Shown: positions 26,687-34,796 of the stretch, piece after piece
Layout of the letters: each line of letters starts with the position of its first letter
How positions within the stretch are numbered: the first letter of the stretch is position 1
Assembly: GCA_016744905.1 (NCBI GenBank)
Contig: JADGDM010000018.1
Span: 7,637 to 44,415, forward strand
Origin: Sulfurimonadaceae bacterium
GTDB lineage: Bacteria; Campylobacterota; Campylobacteria; Campylobacterales; Sulfurimonadaceae
Direction: 5' to 3'
DNA length: 36,779 nt
Translations under genes and position numbers: made by a program
The notes under the pieces: model-generated
The model's input: only the letters and a program-made list of their open reading frames with translations
Databases searched by the model: none
What the model was told of the DNA's origin: nothing

Positions 26687-26950
26687 CTAGTATGCCTTAT
26701 CTAAAAGTATTATTTTACTTTTAGAGGGCTCTCCTTCCTTTTCAGTCTCGTCGAGTGAGATATTTGCTTGATGATATTCGACAGCGCCTGTTGTCTTGTT
26801 AATGTCCGCAGCACTGAAGCTTTTCTTTTCATGTATTCTATTTTCATTAAGACTATTATTAATAAAGAAAAATCCAATTAAGATTATTACGACTGCAGTA
26901 TACATCAAGATATAACGCTGAATCTGTTTTTTAGAAAATGTTTTAGCCAT
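26687..26950 (-). CDS. Small single-pass membrane protein, unknown
   Basis: An 87-residue protein with a basic N-terminus, one membrane helix (about 13-31, Y-I-L-M-Y-T-A-V-V-I-I-L-I-G-F-F-F) and a charged tail of 55 residues, presumably periplasmic. AGGA lies about 8 bases before the ATG, and a TACAAT (-10-like) reads on the minus strand at 26983-26978. It is convergent with exbD, 6 bases away. It is Pro-poor and lacks a TonB C-terminal domain, so it is not a TonB. I do not know the family. Confidence 0.65.
   Translation of the reverse strand: MAKTFSKKQIQRYILMYTAVVIILIGFFFINNSLNENRIHEKKSFSAADINKTTGAVEYHQANISLDETEKEGEPSKSKIILLDKAY
26700..26725. terminator. Hairpin at the exbD / small-gene convergent junction
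   Basis: TCTAAAAGTA (26700-26709) and TACTTTTAGA (26716-26725) form a perfect 10-bp stem with a 6-base loop. It lies just past the exbD stop and within the last codons of the minus-strand gene. No U-tract follows in either direction, so its role as a terminator or 3' stabiliser is only possible. Confidence 0.35.
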
Positions 26951-27064
26951 TTCAAGTCCTAGATATTATTTGTGCGCATTGTATCATTATCTGTAACCAA
27001 ATTATGATTTGTATGTAATCTGAATGAAACGTATTTTTTTTATTATTCGTTCAAAGGAAATAAA

Positions 27065-28276
27065 ATGAATTCTAGACGGGTAATGGGTACTGTTTTAGTG
27101 CTGTTTTTTATATTTTTAACGGGATGTAATAGTGATTCCACAGAGAGTAAACTACATGAAAGTAGTAACTTATGTCCAAAAAATACGGAGCTTTTAAGTA
27201 AGGATTTTGAAGGTAAAGTAGTCTGTCAATTAAAAGGTGTTTATGTTGATGACCTCCATTTAAGCCGTGATAAATTCTGGGCAATAAAGGGTGAGGTACA
27301 TATTGGGGTAGATACATACAAACCAGCGATACTCAGAATTGATGAGGGCACAACCATATTTGGTAAAACTGGAAATGATTATTTACTGATTACAAGAGGG
27401 TCTAAAATATTTGCCAATGGCACACAAAAAAGTCCCATTATTTTTACTTCAATGAAAGATGTCGCAGGATTGATTTCAAAAGCAGGGGACTGGGGTGGAT
27501 TGGCTATCGCTGGTTTTGCCCCAACCAATGCGGGTAAAGAAGAAAAGTTTGAGTTTTCAAATACAACCGCTCTTTTTGGCGGAGAAGATGAAAATGATAA
27601 TTCTGGTGTTTTAAAGTATGTGCAGATTCGTTACGCTGGAAATGAGGTACGCCCAGGAGAAGAGATTAATGGTTTGAGTCTTGGTGGTGTTGGTCGTGGG
27701 ACGGTGATTGATTATCTTGAAGTGTATCATGGTAAAGATGATGGCATTGAAGCTTGGGGAGGAACAGTAAATATGCGCCATTTGGTTTTAATTGGTAATG
27801 GTGATGACAACTTAGACTTAGATCATGGTTATAGAGGGAAAATTGAGTATCTATACATTCGTCAAGAAGCTGAAAGCTCTCTACATGCACGTGCTATAGA
27901 GAGTGATAATAACAAAGAATATTTTGATGCCATTCCACGAACAAACGCGCTAATATCACACTTTGAGATTTTAGGAAGTGACAAAACTAATGAGGCTATT
28001 TATTCACGAAGAGGCTCTGCTATGGAACTTTATGATGGGGTGATTCATCATGCTAAAGGGTATGGAATTGTGGTGCGTTCTGATAATGAATTACGTTTTG
28101 AAAATAATCATTTTACCAATATCTATATAGATCACTGCAAGGGTGATGGGGTAAAAGATATGCAAAGTAATACTAAAGAGCTAGAGGCGTTTAATCAATA
28201 TTTTGATTCAAGTATTTTATTAGGTGCCTATGATAAAAAAAGCGATTGGAAAGCAAAATGGAGTAAGATGAATTAA
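27065..28276 (+). CDS. Lipoprotein with right-handed beta-helix-like repeats
   Basis: A 403-residue lipoprotein (signal peptide F-F-I-F-L-T-G-C, lipid Cys at 21; AAAGGA before the ATG). The body has repeated strand/turn patterns and segments such as I-L-R-I-D-E-G-T-T-I-F-G, G-D-W-G-G-L-A-I-A-G and L-K-Y-V-Q-I-R-Y-A-G. These are typical of the large, poorly described lipoprotein group predicted as parallel beta-helices and found in Bacteroidota and marine Proteobacteria. It is monocistronic and surface or periplasmic. Function unknown, possibly binding of a polymer. Confidence 0.75.
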   Translation: MNSRRVMGTVLVLFFIFLTGCNSDSTESKLHESSNLCPKNTELLSKDFEGKVVCQLKGVYVDDLHLSRDKFWAIKGEVHIGVDTYKPAILRIDEGTTIFGKTGNDYLLITRGSKIFANGTQKSPIIFTSMKDVAGLISKAGDWGGLAIAGFAPTNAGKEEKFEFSNTTALFGGEDENDNSGVLKYVQIRYAGNEVRPGEEINGLSLGGVGRGTVIDYLEVYHGKDDGIEAWGGTVNMRHLVLIGNGDDNLDLDHGYRGKIEYLYIRQEAESSLHARAIESDNNKEYFDAIPRTNALISHFEILGSDKTNEAIYSRRGSAMELYDGVIHHAKGYGIVVRSDNELRFENNHFTNIYIDHCKGDGVKDMQSNTKELEAFNQYFDSSILLGAYDKKSDWKAKWSKMN

Positions 28277-28315
28277 TTTAGAACCCATGCGTAATATCCT
28301 ACATGTCTTATATTT

Positions 28316-28453
28316 TTATTTTTTTAGCTTTAAGCGAATTATTGAATACAAAATGATGGGTATACTAATGGTTGCTTCAAAAATTAATGTAGGAATTATT
28401 AAGGGTAAAGAAAATACCAATAATAATATGAGTGAAAACTTTATCCACATCAT
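28316..28453 (-). CDS. 45-residue hydrophobic peptide coupled to the SMR pump gene
   Basis: A small reading frame whose ATG overlaps the SMR stop (TAATG on the minus strand, ATG 28453-28451, with a second ATG right behind). It encodes about 45 residues: M-M-W-I-K-F-S-L, a long hydrophobic stretch interrupted by Pro at 17 and 21 and an acidic Glu near 26, a second hydrophobic stretch, and a basic end (R-L-K-L-K-K). This reads as a two-helix or hairpin membrane peptide. The same TAATG coupling links TetR to SMR upstream, which supports real translation. No family known to me. Confidence 0.55.
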   Translation of the reverse strand: MMWIKFSLILLLVFSLPLIIPTLIFEATISIPIILYSIIRLKLKK

Positions 28454-28785
28454 TAGGTACCCATAGATTCTGTATGATCCAGTTTTAAGATAACAGTTCC
28501 GATGATGATAAGTAAAACGGCAATGGCTTTTTGGAGGCTCATATACTCCTTAAAAAATAGCCACCCTAAGATGGTGATGGTTGCGGTACCAAATCCAGCC
28601 CAGATAGCATACGCTGTACTGATATCAATCTTTTTGATAGCAAAACCAATCAATACAAAAGAGATAATGTAAAAAACAGCGACAGCACTACCCCAGTAAT
28701 AACTTTTAGTCAGTACTGTCTGCTTGATAGAAAGTGTGCCAATAACTTCAAAAACTATCGCGCCTAATAAATAAAGCCAATACAT
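28453..28785 (-). CDS. Small multidrug resistance (SMR) family efflux protein
   Basis: A 110-residue, four-helix inner-membrane antiporter. The essential Glu is Glu13 in A-I-V-F-E-V-I-G-T, corresponding to Glu14 of EmrE, and A-Y-A-I-W-A-G-F-G and G-W-L-F-F-K-E are family hallmarks. SMR proteins export cationic drugs, guanidinium or similar compounds in exchange for protons. Its start overlaps the TetR stop (TAATG) and its stop overlaps the 45-residue peptide start. Only one SMR subunit is encoded unless the peptide acts as a partner. Substrate not predictable. Confidence 0.92.
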   Translation of the reverse strand: MYWLYLLGAIVFEVIGTLSIKQTVLTKSYYWGSAVAVFYIISFVLIGFAIKKIDISTAYAIWAGFGTATITILGWLFFKEYMSLQKAIAVLLIIIGTVILKLDHTESMGT

Positions 28786-29372
28786 TAATGCTCCTTAGTA
28801 ATGATAAGTACTATTTGCGTTAAATACGTACTCAATTCATCTTTTAAATCATAATCATCAACCATTAATGATCTCAGATACATTCCATCTGCCGTCGCAG
28901 ATATACTTTTAATAAGCGTCAGCGCGCCAGTATCTAAAGAGATGCTATCAAAGAGCTCCGTTAACTTTTCATCAATGAGTTGATAAAGTGTATGATTGTA
29001 TTCTCTGACTTTGGGCTGGGTGGAGTGCATGTAGATATGAAAAGAGTCAAACATCATCTGTCTAAATTGTACACTCTCTTTGTCTTCAGAAATATAGAGT
29101 GCAAAGTAGATTAATAATTTTTCTAATAATGTCTTGGCACTATTTAAGTCGGTATCGACTTCTTCAAAAAGTTCCAAAGACTTGTGCGACATCACTTCAA
29201 AAACCAGATCTTCTTTTGTTTTGAAGTAGTGATAAAACTGACCTTTAGAAATTCCACTACTAGAGATAAATTGATTTAATGAAAAATCATCTATTCCAGT
29301 GTCGACAAACTGAGTATAGGCTTTCAGACAGATCTCTTTAACTTTTTGCTCTTTATTGACAATAATTGGCAT
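28785..29372 (-). CDS. TetR-family transcriptional repressor of the SMR operon
   Basis: A 195-residue regulator. The N-terminal helix-turn-helix is clear (F-S-L-N-Q-F-I-S-S-S-G-I-S-K-G-Q-F-Y-H-Y-F, residues about 25-48), followed by a helical ligand domain. AAAGGAG precedes the ATG. It is the first gene of the efflux operon, and two matched palindromes lie directly upstream, so it probably represses its own transcription and that of the pump until a ligand binds. The ligand may be a pump substrate (inference). Confidence 0.92.
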   Translation of the reverse strand: MPIIVNKEQKVKEICLKAYTQFVDTGIDDFSLNQFISSSGISKGQFYHYFKTKEDLVFEVMSHKSLELFEEVDTDLNSAKTLLEKLLIYFALYISEDKESVQFRQMMFDSFHIYMHSTQPKVREYNHTLYQLIDEKLTELFDSISLDTGALTLIKSISATADGMYLRSLMVDDYDLKDELSTYLTQIVLIITKEH

Positions 29373-29385
29373 GGCTACTCCTTTT

Positions 29386-29402
29386 ATAAACTGATGGTTT
29401 AT
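29386..29402. promoter_or_regulatory. Proximal TetR operator (O1)
   Basis: ATAAAC-TGATG-GTTTAT, an inverted repeat 14 bases upstream of the TetR ATG. It shares arms and spacing with O2 at 29425-29449. A TetR-type operator by position and symmetry. Confidence 0.65.
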
Positions 29403-29424
29403 TATAATAGGAGATGACTTAAGT

Positions 29425-29449
29425 TTTTATAAACCAATGGTTTATAAAA
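29425..29449. promoter_or_regulatory. Distal TetR operator (O2), near-perfect palindrome
   Basis: Eleven-base arms (TTTTATAAACC and GGTTTATAAAA) around AAT. The core ATAAAC-CAATG-GTTTAT matches O1, and the two cores start 43 bases apart, about four helical turns. The site probably overlaps the promoter of the minus-strand operon. Confidence 0.7.
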
Positions 29450-29471
29450 TAAAATAGAAGAATAAATATAG

Positions 29472-30038
29472 TTATTGGTCGTTTTTTGCGAGAATGAATA
29501 TAGAGTCTCCCTTATCAAATTCGGTGTAGTCATAGAGTTCACTAATAGTAAAGTAATTGCTGATGAGTTTGAGTAGAAATTCGCGATTATAAAATTTAAA
29601 AAGCATCCCCTCCATCTCTAGGTCTTTATCACCCAGCCAAAAGCTATGGGCAAAGAGACCATCTTTTACTATGACACTTTTTTGTCTTAGCAGTGATTCT
29701 TCTAACTGAGCCAATGTTAGGTGGTGTAAAACCTTATTGGAAAAGAGACAATCATATTGTTTATCACTTTGTATGGTGACAGCGTCGAGTTTTAAAAAAG
29801 GAATATCTGTATATCTTTTTCTATTTCTTAGGAGAAATTCATCAGAGAGATCAGAGCCAGTAGCCTTATAATCATTGTTAAGATAAGCAATATCATTACC
29901 GGGCCCACTACCCAACTCTAGTAAGCTTGAACCCTCTTTTAGATGACTTGAGAGCACACTGTAAAGTTCTGAACCATCATACTCTTCACAGGCCTTTTCA
30001 TATTCGTCAACTTTTTCTGGATCGTTATAAAAATTCAT
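29472..30038 (-). CDS. SAM-dependent methyltransferase (class I)
   Basis: A 188-residue Rossmann-fold methyltransferase with motif I L-L-E-L-G-S-G-P-G-N, an acidic residue in G-S-D-L-S-D, and the motif C-L-F-S-N-K-V-L-H-H-L. I choose ATG 30038 (M-N-F-Y-N-D-P-E-K-V) with AAGGAA just upstream, rather than the longer frame from 30071. It is a single gene between the TetR operators and the diguanylate cyclase. The substrate is not identifiable; small-molecule methylation is most likely from the compact size. Confidence 0.85.
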   Translation of the reverse strand: MNFYNDPEKVDEYEKACEEYDGSELYSVLSSHLKEGSSLLELGSGPGNDIAYLNNDYKATGSDLSDEFLLRNRKRYTDIPFLKLDAVTIQSDKQYDCLFSNKVLHHLTLAQLEESLLRQKSVIVKDGLFAHSFWLGDKDLEMEGMLFKFYNREFLLKLISNYFTISELYDYTEFDKGDSIFILAKNDQ

Positions 30039-30150
30039 AAATTTCCTTATTTTTTTAATAGTATACAACAAAGTAATTCTTCTATTAGTTAAACTTATTT
30101 TTACTTTATGGCTTAATAAAGAAATTAAATAGATTGTAATAAAATGAGGT

Positions 30151-32061
30151 ATGGTTAAAATAAAAAATAAAACTCTCCTCTTTACATTTATGATATTTTC
30201 AGTAGTTTTTGTGATAGAAACATATTATACGTATACAAAAATAGACATACTTACAGAACACCAATTAGAGCATAAACATATATTATTAAAAGAAGTGGAA
30301 TATTCTGTTGGAAACATTTCAGATTTTATATATGAAAACTTGTTGTACAAACCCAATATTAGAGAAATTTTAAAAGATATAAATACCAATACCGATGAAG
30401 ACAATAATATTGTTAGAGATAGGTTGTTAACAACCTTGATTAAAGACTACAACACCTTTACCAAGTACAATATCCAACAATTACATTTTCATAAAAAAAA
30501 TAATGAAAGTTTTTTGAGATTTCATAGACCAAGTAAGTATGGAGATAATTTAACAGGTATTAGAAAGACGGTTGAATATGTGAATAAAAATCAAAAACCT
30601 ATAAAAGGATTTGAAGAAGGTAAAATATTTAGTGGTTACCGATTTGTATATCCATTTTATGATAATGATAATAATTATATAGGGAGTGTGGAAGTGTCTG
30701 CCTCTTTTGTAAGTTATAAAAAATTTCTAGAAAAAGATGATCAGTTAACCGTTGATTTTATAGTGGATAAACAAATTGTTGAGAGAAAACTATTTAAATC
30801 TGAAAAATATAACTACGCAACATATCTATTAAATGATAATTTTTATATTAGAAATATACAGTTGACATATGATGATAAATTTGGAAATAACAATAAGCAT
30901 AAACAAGAATTTTTATCTTATCTTTCTAGAAAAGAGAGCATCGTAAAAAAAATGAATGCCAAAAAAAGCTTTTATTCTATAGACTTTTTTAGTAGACACC
31001 CGCATATAACCTTTTTTGTCCCTTTAAAAAATGCGATATCCAATAAAAAAGTTGGATACATCGTATTTATTGAGCATAATGCTGAACTCCTTTCACTGTT
31101 TTATACCTATATTATTCAATTAATAATGATGTTAATTGTATCGATTGTAATCAGTTTTATTTTAAATAAACAGATCAGATTAAAAAAGAAAACGGAAGAG
31201 TTATCATCAAAATATAAGGTTATTTTAGACTTATCACACAGTATGATTGTTGTTTATGAGAATAATGAAATTCATAATGCCAATCATACGTTTTTACAGT
31301 TTTTTGATATTGATTACATTGAACAACTTAAACACAAAGACATATCTAAATACTTTGTTGACACAAATAAATATACACATCCCAACTCAATGAGCGAACT
31401 CAAAGAGAAATTAAGAGAAAAAAATTCCCACTCTATCTTTATGATGAATTTTGATAGATATGAACTGGAGGCATTTGATAGTTCTATCCACTACATAGAT
31501 GAGGAAAAGGATTCATTTATTTTAGAGTTTAATAATATTACAGAACTTTTTACAGAAAATAAAGAGTTAGAGTTAAGAGCAAATTATGATAAATTAACCA
31601 ACATCCACAATAGACATTCATTTGAGAGTATATTTTTAGATAAATTTAAAAAGATGAAACAATATGATTTAGATTTATCTCTTATCATGTTTGATATTGA
31701 TCATTTTAAAATTATTAACGATGAACATGGACATAATATAGGAGACGAAGCCTTAAAGTTTTTATCTAAATTGGTAAAAGACAATATTCGTGACACGGAT
31801 ATCTTTTGTAGATGGGGTGGAGAAGAGTTTATGATTTTAGTAGATATGGATTTAAAAACAGCGATAAAAATTGGAGAAAATCTTAGAAAGAAAATATATG
31901 AAGCTACCAATGAAGAGTTGCAAATTCCTCAATTTAGTTGTAGTTTTGGAGTTGTTTATTTAAACGATAAATCTATATTAACTTTAACTGATGGGATAGA
32001 AAAAGTAGATACTCTGCTATATCAATCCAAAGGCACTGGTAGGAATAAACTTAGTTACTGA
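30151..32061 (+). CDS. Diguanylate cyclase with periplasmic Cache-like sensor
   Basis: A 636-residue c-di-GMP synthase. TM1 lies near 8-27, followed by a periplasmic sensor of about 285 residues resembling the CACHE-type domains of Campylobacterota receptors (L-R-F-H-R-P-S-K-Y-G-D). TM2 is near 313-338, a PAS-like linker near 350-460, and the GGDEF domain near 475-636. The catalytic W-G-G-E-E-F is at 555-560 and is preceded by R-D-T-D, a good inhibitory RxxD site, so active and feedback-controlled synthesis is likely. Arg is mostly AGA and the gene is more AT-rich than its neighbours, hinting at a different origin. Confidence 0.93.
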   Translation: MVKIKNKTLLFTFMIFSVVFVIETYYTYTKIDILTEHQLEHKHILLKEVEYSVGNISDFIYENLLYKPNIREILKDINTNTDEDNNIVRDRLLTTLIKDYNTFTKYNIQQLHFHKKNNESFLRFHRPSKYGDNLTGIRKTVEYVNKNQKPIKGFEEGKIFSGYRFVYPFYDNDNNYIGSVEVSASFVSYKKFLEKDDQLTVDFIVDKQIVERKLFKSEKYNYATYLLNDNFYIRNIQLTYDDKFGNNNKHKQEFLSYLSRKESIVKKMNAKKSFYSIDFFSRHPHITFFVPLKNAISNKKVGYIVFIEHNAELLSLFYTYIIQLIMMLIVSIVISFILNKQIRLKKKTEELSSKYKVILDLSHSMIVVYENNEIHNANHTFLQFFDIDYIEQLKHKDISKYFVDTNKYTHPNSMSELKEKLREKNSHSIFMMNFDRYELEAFDSSIHYIDEEKDSFILEFNNITELFTENKELELRANYDKLTNIHNRHSFESIFLDKFKKMKQYDLDLSLIMFDIDHFKIINDEHGHNIGDEALKFLSKLVKDNIRDTDIFCRWGGEEFMILVDMDLKTAIKIGENLRKKIYEATNEELQIPQFSCSFGVVYLNDKSILTLTDGIEKVDTLLYQSKGTGRNKLSY

Positions 32062-32079
32062 TTGAATAAAGGAAGGTTT

Positions 32080-32105
32080 TAAACCACCGATGAGTAGGTG
32101 GTTTA
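32080..32105 (-). terminator. Hairpin downstream of groEL
   Basis: TAAACCACC and GGTGGTTTA form a 9-bp stem with an 8-base loop, in the 61-bp convergent gap between the cyclase and groEL. On the groEL strand it is followed by only a short TTTAAAA, so it is a weak terminator candidate. Confidence 0.45.
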
Positions 32106-32122
32106 GAAGATGGAATGAGTGG

Positions 32123-33769
32123 TTAGCCCATCATTCCTGGCATACCTGGCATTCCGCCACCCATGTCACCAGCTGGAGCAGCTGGAACAATAGGTTCTGG
32201 GATGTCAGTGATGGTTGCTTCAGTAGTTAGTAACATACTGGCTACTGAGACTGCATTAGTCAAGGCAACACGCTCTACTTTAAGTGGATCGATGATACCT
32301 TCTTCAAACATATCTACATACTCACCAGTAGCTGCATTGAAACCAACATTTACATTGGTGTTTAACTCAATAGCATTGGCAACAACACCAGCGTCATAAC
32401 CAGCATTTTCAGCGATCTGTTTTACAGGGGCTTTGATAGCGCGTAAGATAATTTCAGCACCGATTTTTTGATCATGTTCCATATCACCGATTTCTACCTT
32501 TGCTGCTGCACGAATTAATGCGGCACCACCACCGATAACGATACCCTCTTCAACTGCCGCTTTGGTTGCAGAGAGTGCATCATCAACACGGTCTTTTTTC
32601 TCTTTCATCTCAGTTTCAGTAGCCGCACCAACTTTGATAACGGCTACACCACCACTAAGTTTAGCCAAACGCTCTTGTAGTTTTTCAGTGTCATACTCAG
32701 AGGTTGTGTTAGAGATTTGAGTTTTGATTTCAGCGATACGTGAAGCAACCAACTCTTTTGCGCCAGCACCATTAACGATAACAGAGTTGTCTTTATCAAT
32801 AACAACACGAGAAGCTTGGCCAAGGTCATTAATCGTTGCTGATTCTAAAGTACGACCAACCTCTTCAGAGATAACTACACCACCTGTTAGTGTTGCGATA
32901 TCTTGAAGCATTGCCTTACGACGATCACCAAAACCTGGTGCTTTTACTGCAGTGATGTTTAAAACACCACGCATTTTATTAACAACCAATGTCGCCAGTG
33001 CTTCACCTTCAACATCTTCAGCGATAATAAGCATAGGACGTTGAGTTTTTTGAACCTCTTCAAGAACTGGAAGAAGATCTTTAAGGCTAGAGATTTTTTG
33101 ATCAAAAAGAAGGATAAATGGATTTTCGATTTCAGCAGTCATCTTCTCAGTGTTGGTAATGAAGTAAGGAGAGAGGTAACCACGATCAAATTGCATACCT
33201 TCAACCACGTCTAGCTCATCATTGATACCCTTAGCCTCTTCAACAGTGATAACACCATCTTGACCAACTTTATCCATCGCTTCAGCAATCATATCACCGA
33301 TTTCAGTATCAGAGTTTGCAGAGATACTTGCTACTTGAGCGATATCTTTTTTACCATTAACCGCACGAGAAGCATCTTTTAGGTTTTCTAAAATATTGAC
33401 CATTATCTTATCCATACCACGTTTGATCTCAACAGGATTTGCGCCCGCAGTAACGTTACGAAGACCTTCTTGAAAGATGGCATTGGCAAGGATAGTGGCC
33501 GTAGTTGTTCCATCACCTGCTTCATCAGCAGTGTTGGCAGAGACTTCCTTAACCAGTTGCGCGCCCATATCTTCTAGTGGATCTTTAAGTTCTACTTCAC
33601 GTGCGACTGAGACACCATCTTTAGTAATACTTGGAGGACCATAAGATTTTTGGATTAAAACGTTTCTACCACGTGGACCCATAGTTACTTTTACTGCGTC
33701 TGTTAGTTGTTGAACACCTGATGCCAGTTTTTGACGTGCGTTGTCTGCGAATATAATATTTTTTGCCAT
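32123..33769 (-). CDS. groL: Chaperonin GroEL (60 kDa)
   Basis: The 548-residue subunit of the ATP-driven folding chamber. All hallmarks are present: A-K-N-I-I-F start, [10 protein letters not shown], the ATP loop D-G-T-T-T-A-T-I-L near 87, [15 protein letters not shown] near 405, and a C-terminal Gly/Met-rich tail (G-G-G-M-P-G-M). It follows groES by 24 bases. Codon use is more GC-rich than the flanking cyclase gene, as expected of a highly expressed gene. Confidence 0.99.
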   Translation of the reverse strand: MAKNIIFADNARQKLASGVQQLTDAVKVTMGPRGRNVLIQKSYGPPSITKDGVSVAREVELKDPLEDMGAQLVKEVSANTADEAGDGTTTATILANAIFQEGLRNVTAGANPVEIKRGMDKIMVNILENLKDASRAVNGKKDIAQVASISANSDTEIGDMIAEAMDKVGQDGVITVEEAKGINDELDVVEGMQFDRGYLSPYFITNTEKMTAEIENPFILLFDQKISSLKDLLPVLEEVQKTQRPMLIIAEDVEGEALATLVVNKMRGVLNITAVKAPGFGDRRKAMLQDIATLTGGVVISEEVGRTLESATINDLGQASRVVIDKDNSVIVNGAGAKELVASRIAEIKTQISNTTSEYDTEKLQERLAKLSGGVAVIKVGAATETEMKEKKDRVDDALSATKAAVEEGIVIGGGAALIRAAAKVEIGDMEHDQKIGAEIILRAIKAPVKQIAENAGYDAGVVANAIELNTNVNVGFNAATGEYVDMFEEGIIDPLKVERVALTNAVSVASMLLTTEATITDIPEPIVPAAPAGDMGGGMPGMPGMMG

Positions 33770-33793
33770 TAAAAATTCCTAATTATTTTATGA

Positions 33794-34054
33794 TTATTTT
33801 ACGATGCCGAAAAGGTCTTCGGTCTCAAGAATGATATATTTAGTTCCATTGTATGCCAATTCATTTCCAGAATATTTTCCAAAAATAACAACATCATCAA
33901 CAGCTACATCATCTACTTTTTTACTTACCGCTACGACTTTACCGCGTGATGGTTTCTCTTTTGCGTTATCAGGGATGATAATACCTGATGCTGTGGTGGT
34001 TGCTTCTGCTACTAATTCGACTAGGACACGTTCGCCTAATGGTTGAAAGTTCAT
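33794..34054 (-). CDS. groES: Co-chaperonin GroES (10 kDa)
   Basis: The 86-residue lid of the GroEL chamber. P-L-G-E-R-V-L-V is at the N-terminus, the mobile loop is in T-T-A-S-G-I-I-I-P, and G-K-Y-S-G-N-E near 60. AGAGG precedes the ATG. The 120-bp divergent upstream gap contains no CIRCE-type inverted repeat (TTAGCACTC-N9-GAGTGCTAA), so heat control by the HrcA/CIRCE route is not evident here. Confidence 0.98.
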   Translation of the reverse strand: MNFQPLGERVLVELVAEATTTASGIIIPDNAKEKPSRGKVVAVSKKVDDVAVDDVVIFGKYSGNELAYNGTKYIILETEDLFGIVK

Positions 34055-34174
34055 GTTAACCTCTTTTATTAAGTATCTCTTACTTATATTTATTTGCGGA
34101 ATTTTACTATGATTTTGTTAATAGACTTCTTGAAAATTAGATATACTTTAGTTAATTAACCTTTGGATAGACAT

Positions 34175-34795
34175 ATGAATAAATTTATTTTAATAATAAG
34201 CATGGCTTTTACACTTTATGCACAAGATTTAGTTGAGTTAAAAGGTGTAGCATTAGATATGCGTTATGCTTCAAACCACAACTTCGTAGGAGAAGTTGTG
34301 GATGGATATAGTGCCTCAAAATGTTATCTACATCAAGATACAGTAGCCGCACTATTACAAGTAGAAGATGCCTTAAATGCTCAAAATTTGCATCTTGTTA
34401 TTTATGACTGTTACCGACCCCAGCGCGCTGTGGATCATTTTGTACGGTGGGCAGAAGATGTTAATGATACTAAAACTAAAAAGAAATACTATCCAAAGGT
34501 CAAAAAATCTGAACTTTTTGAAAAAGGCTACATCGCAGCTAAATCAGGACACAGCCGTGGAAACACTGTAGACTTAGCCATTCAAGAGTTTGATTTTGGA
34601 ACCCCTTTTGATTTTTTTGATGAGCGTTCTCATGTGGCCAATAAAGATATTGATAAACATGCGCAAAGTAGACGACTGTATCTGAAGATATTGATGAAAA
34701 AGTATGGCTTTAAAGGCTTAAAAGAGGAGTGGTGGCACTTTACTTATAAAGAAGCTAAAAATAAAGAGACCTATTATGATTTTGTTATTGAGTAA
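34175..34795 (+). CDS. VanX/DdpX-like D-alanyl-D-alanine dipeptidase (peptidase M15D), exported
   Basis: A 206-residue zinc dipeptidase with a signal peptide (about 1-17). The zinc site is complete: S-G-H-S-R-G-x-x-V-D gives His126 and Asp133, and E-W-W-H gives the catalytic Glu185 and ligand His188. Y-R-P-Q-R-A provides the expected Arg. VanX-type enzymes split D-Ala-D-Ala; outside vancomycin clusters they recycle cell-wall dipeptides. ATG 34175 is preferred, since the TTG at 34163 would put charged residues ahead of the signal peptide. A 10-bp inverted repeat lies inside the gene at 34276-34301. Confidence 0.9.
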   Translation: MNKFILIISMAFTLYAQDLVELKGVALDMRYASNHNFVGEVVDGYSASKCYLHQDTVAALLQVEDALNAQNLHLVIYDCYRPQRAVDHFVRWAEDVNDTKTKKKYYPKVKKSELFEKGYIAAKSGHSRGNTVDLAIQEFDFGTPFDFFDERSHVANKDIDKHAQSRRLYLKILMKKYGFKGLKEEWWHFTYKEAKNKETYYDFVIE

Positions 34796-34796
34796 A

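Larger units (their letters stand above)
7163..34429. repeat. Dispersed palindrome AGCGCGCT (GCGCGC core), 12 exact copies
   Basis: Exact AGCGCGCT starts at 7163, 10425, 15939, 16939, 18513, 21358, 21451, 21659, 23227, 26259, 26525 and 34422. Each copy reads CAGCGCGCT on at least one strand. Ten more GCGCGC cores start at 1228, 9665, 18305, 22055, 24068, 24703, 28922, 33559, 34993 and 36273. All lie in coding sequence, in different frames (Q-R-A, S-A-L or A-R). For base composition in the mid-30s percent GC, about one GCGCGC would be expected by chance in this length. Confidence 0.8.

Noticed and set aside
26687-26950. Small membrane protein as the missing TonB of the exbBD operon
   Set aside because: It is on the opposite strand, lacks a Pro-rich linker and has no TonB C-terminal domain.
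34055-34174. CIRCE or HAIR heat-shock operator upstream of groES
   Set aside because: No TTAGCACTC-N9-GAGTGCTAA or CTTGAGT-N7-ACTCAAG inverted repeat can be read in the gap on either strand.
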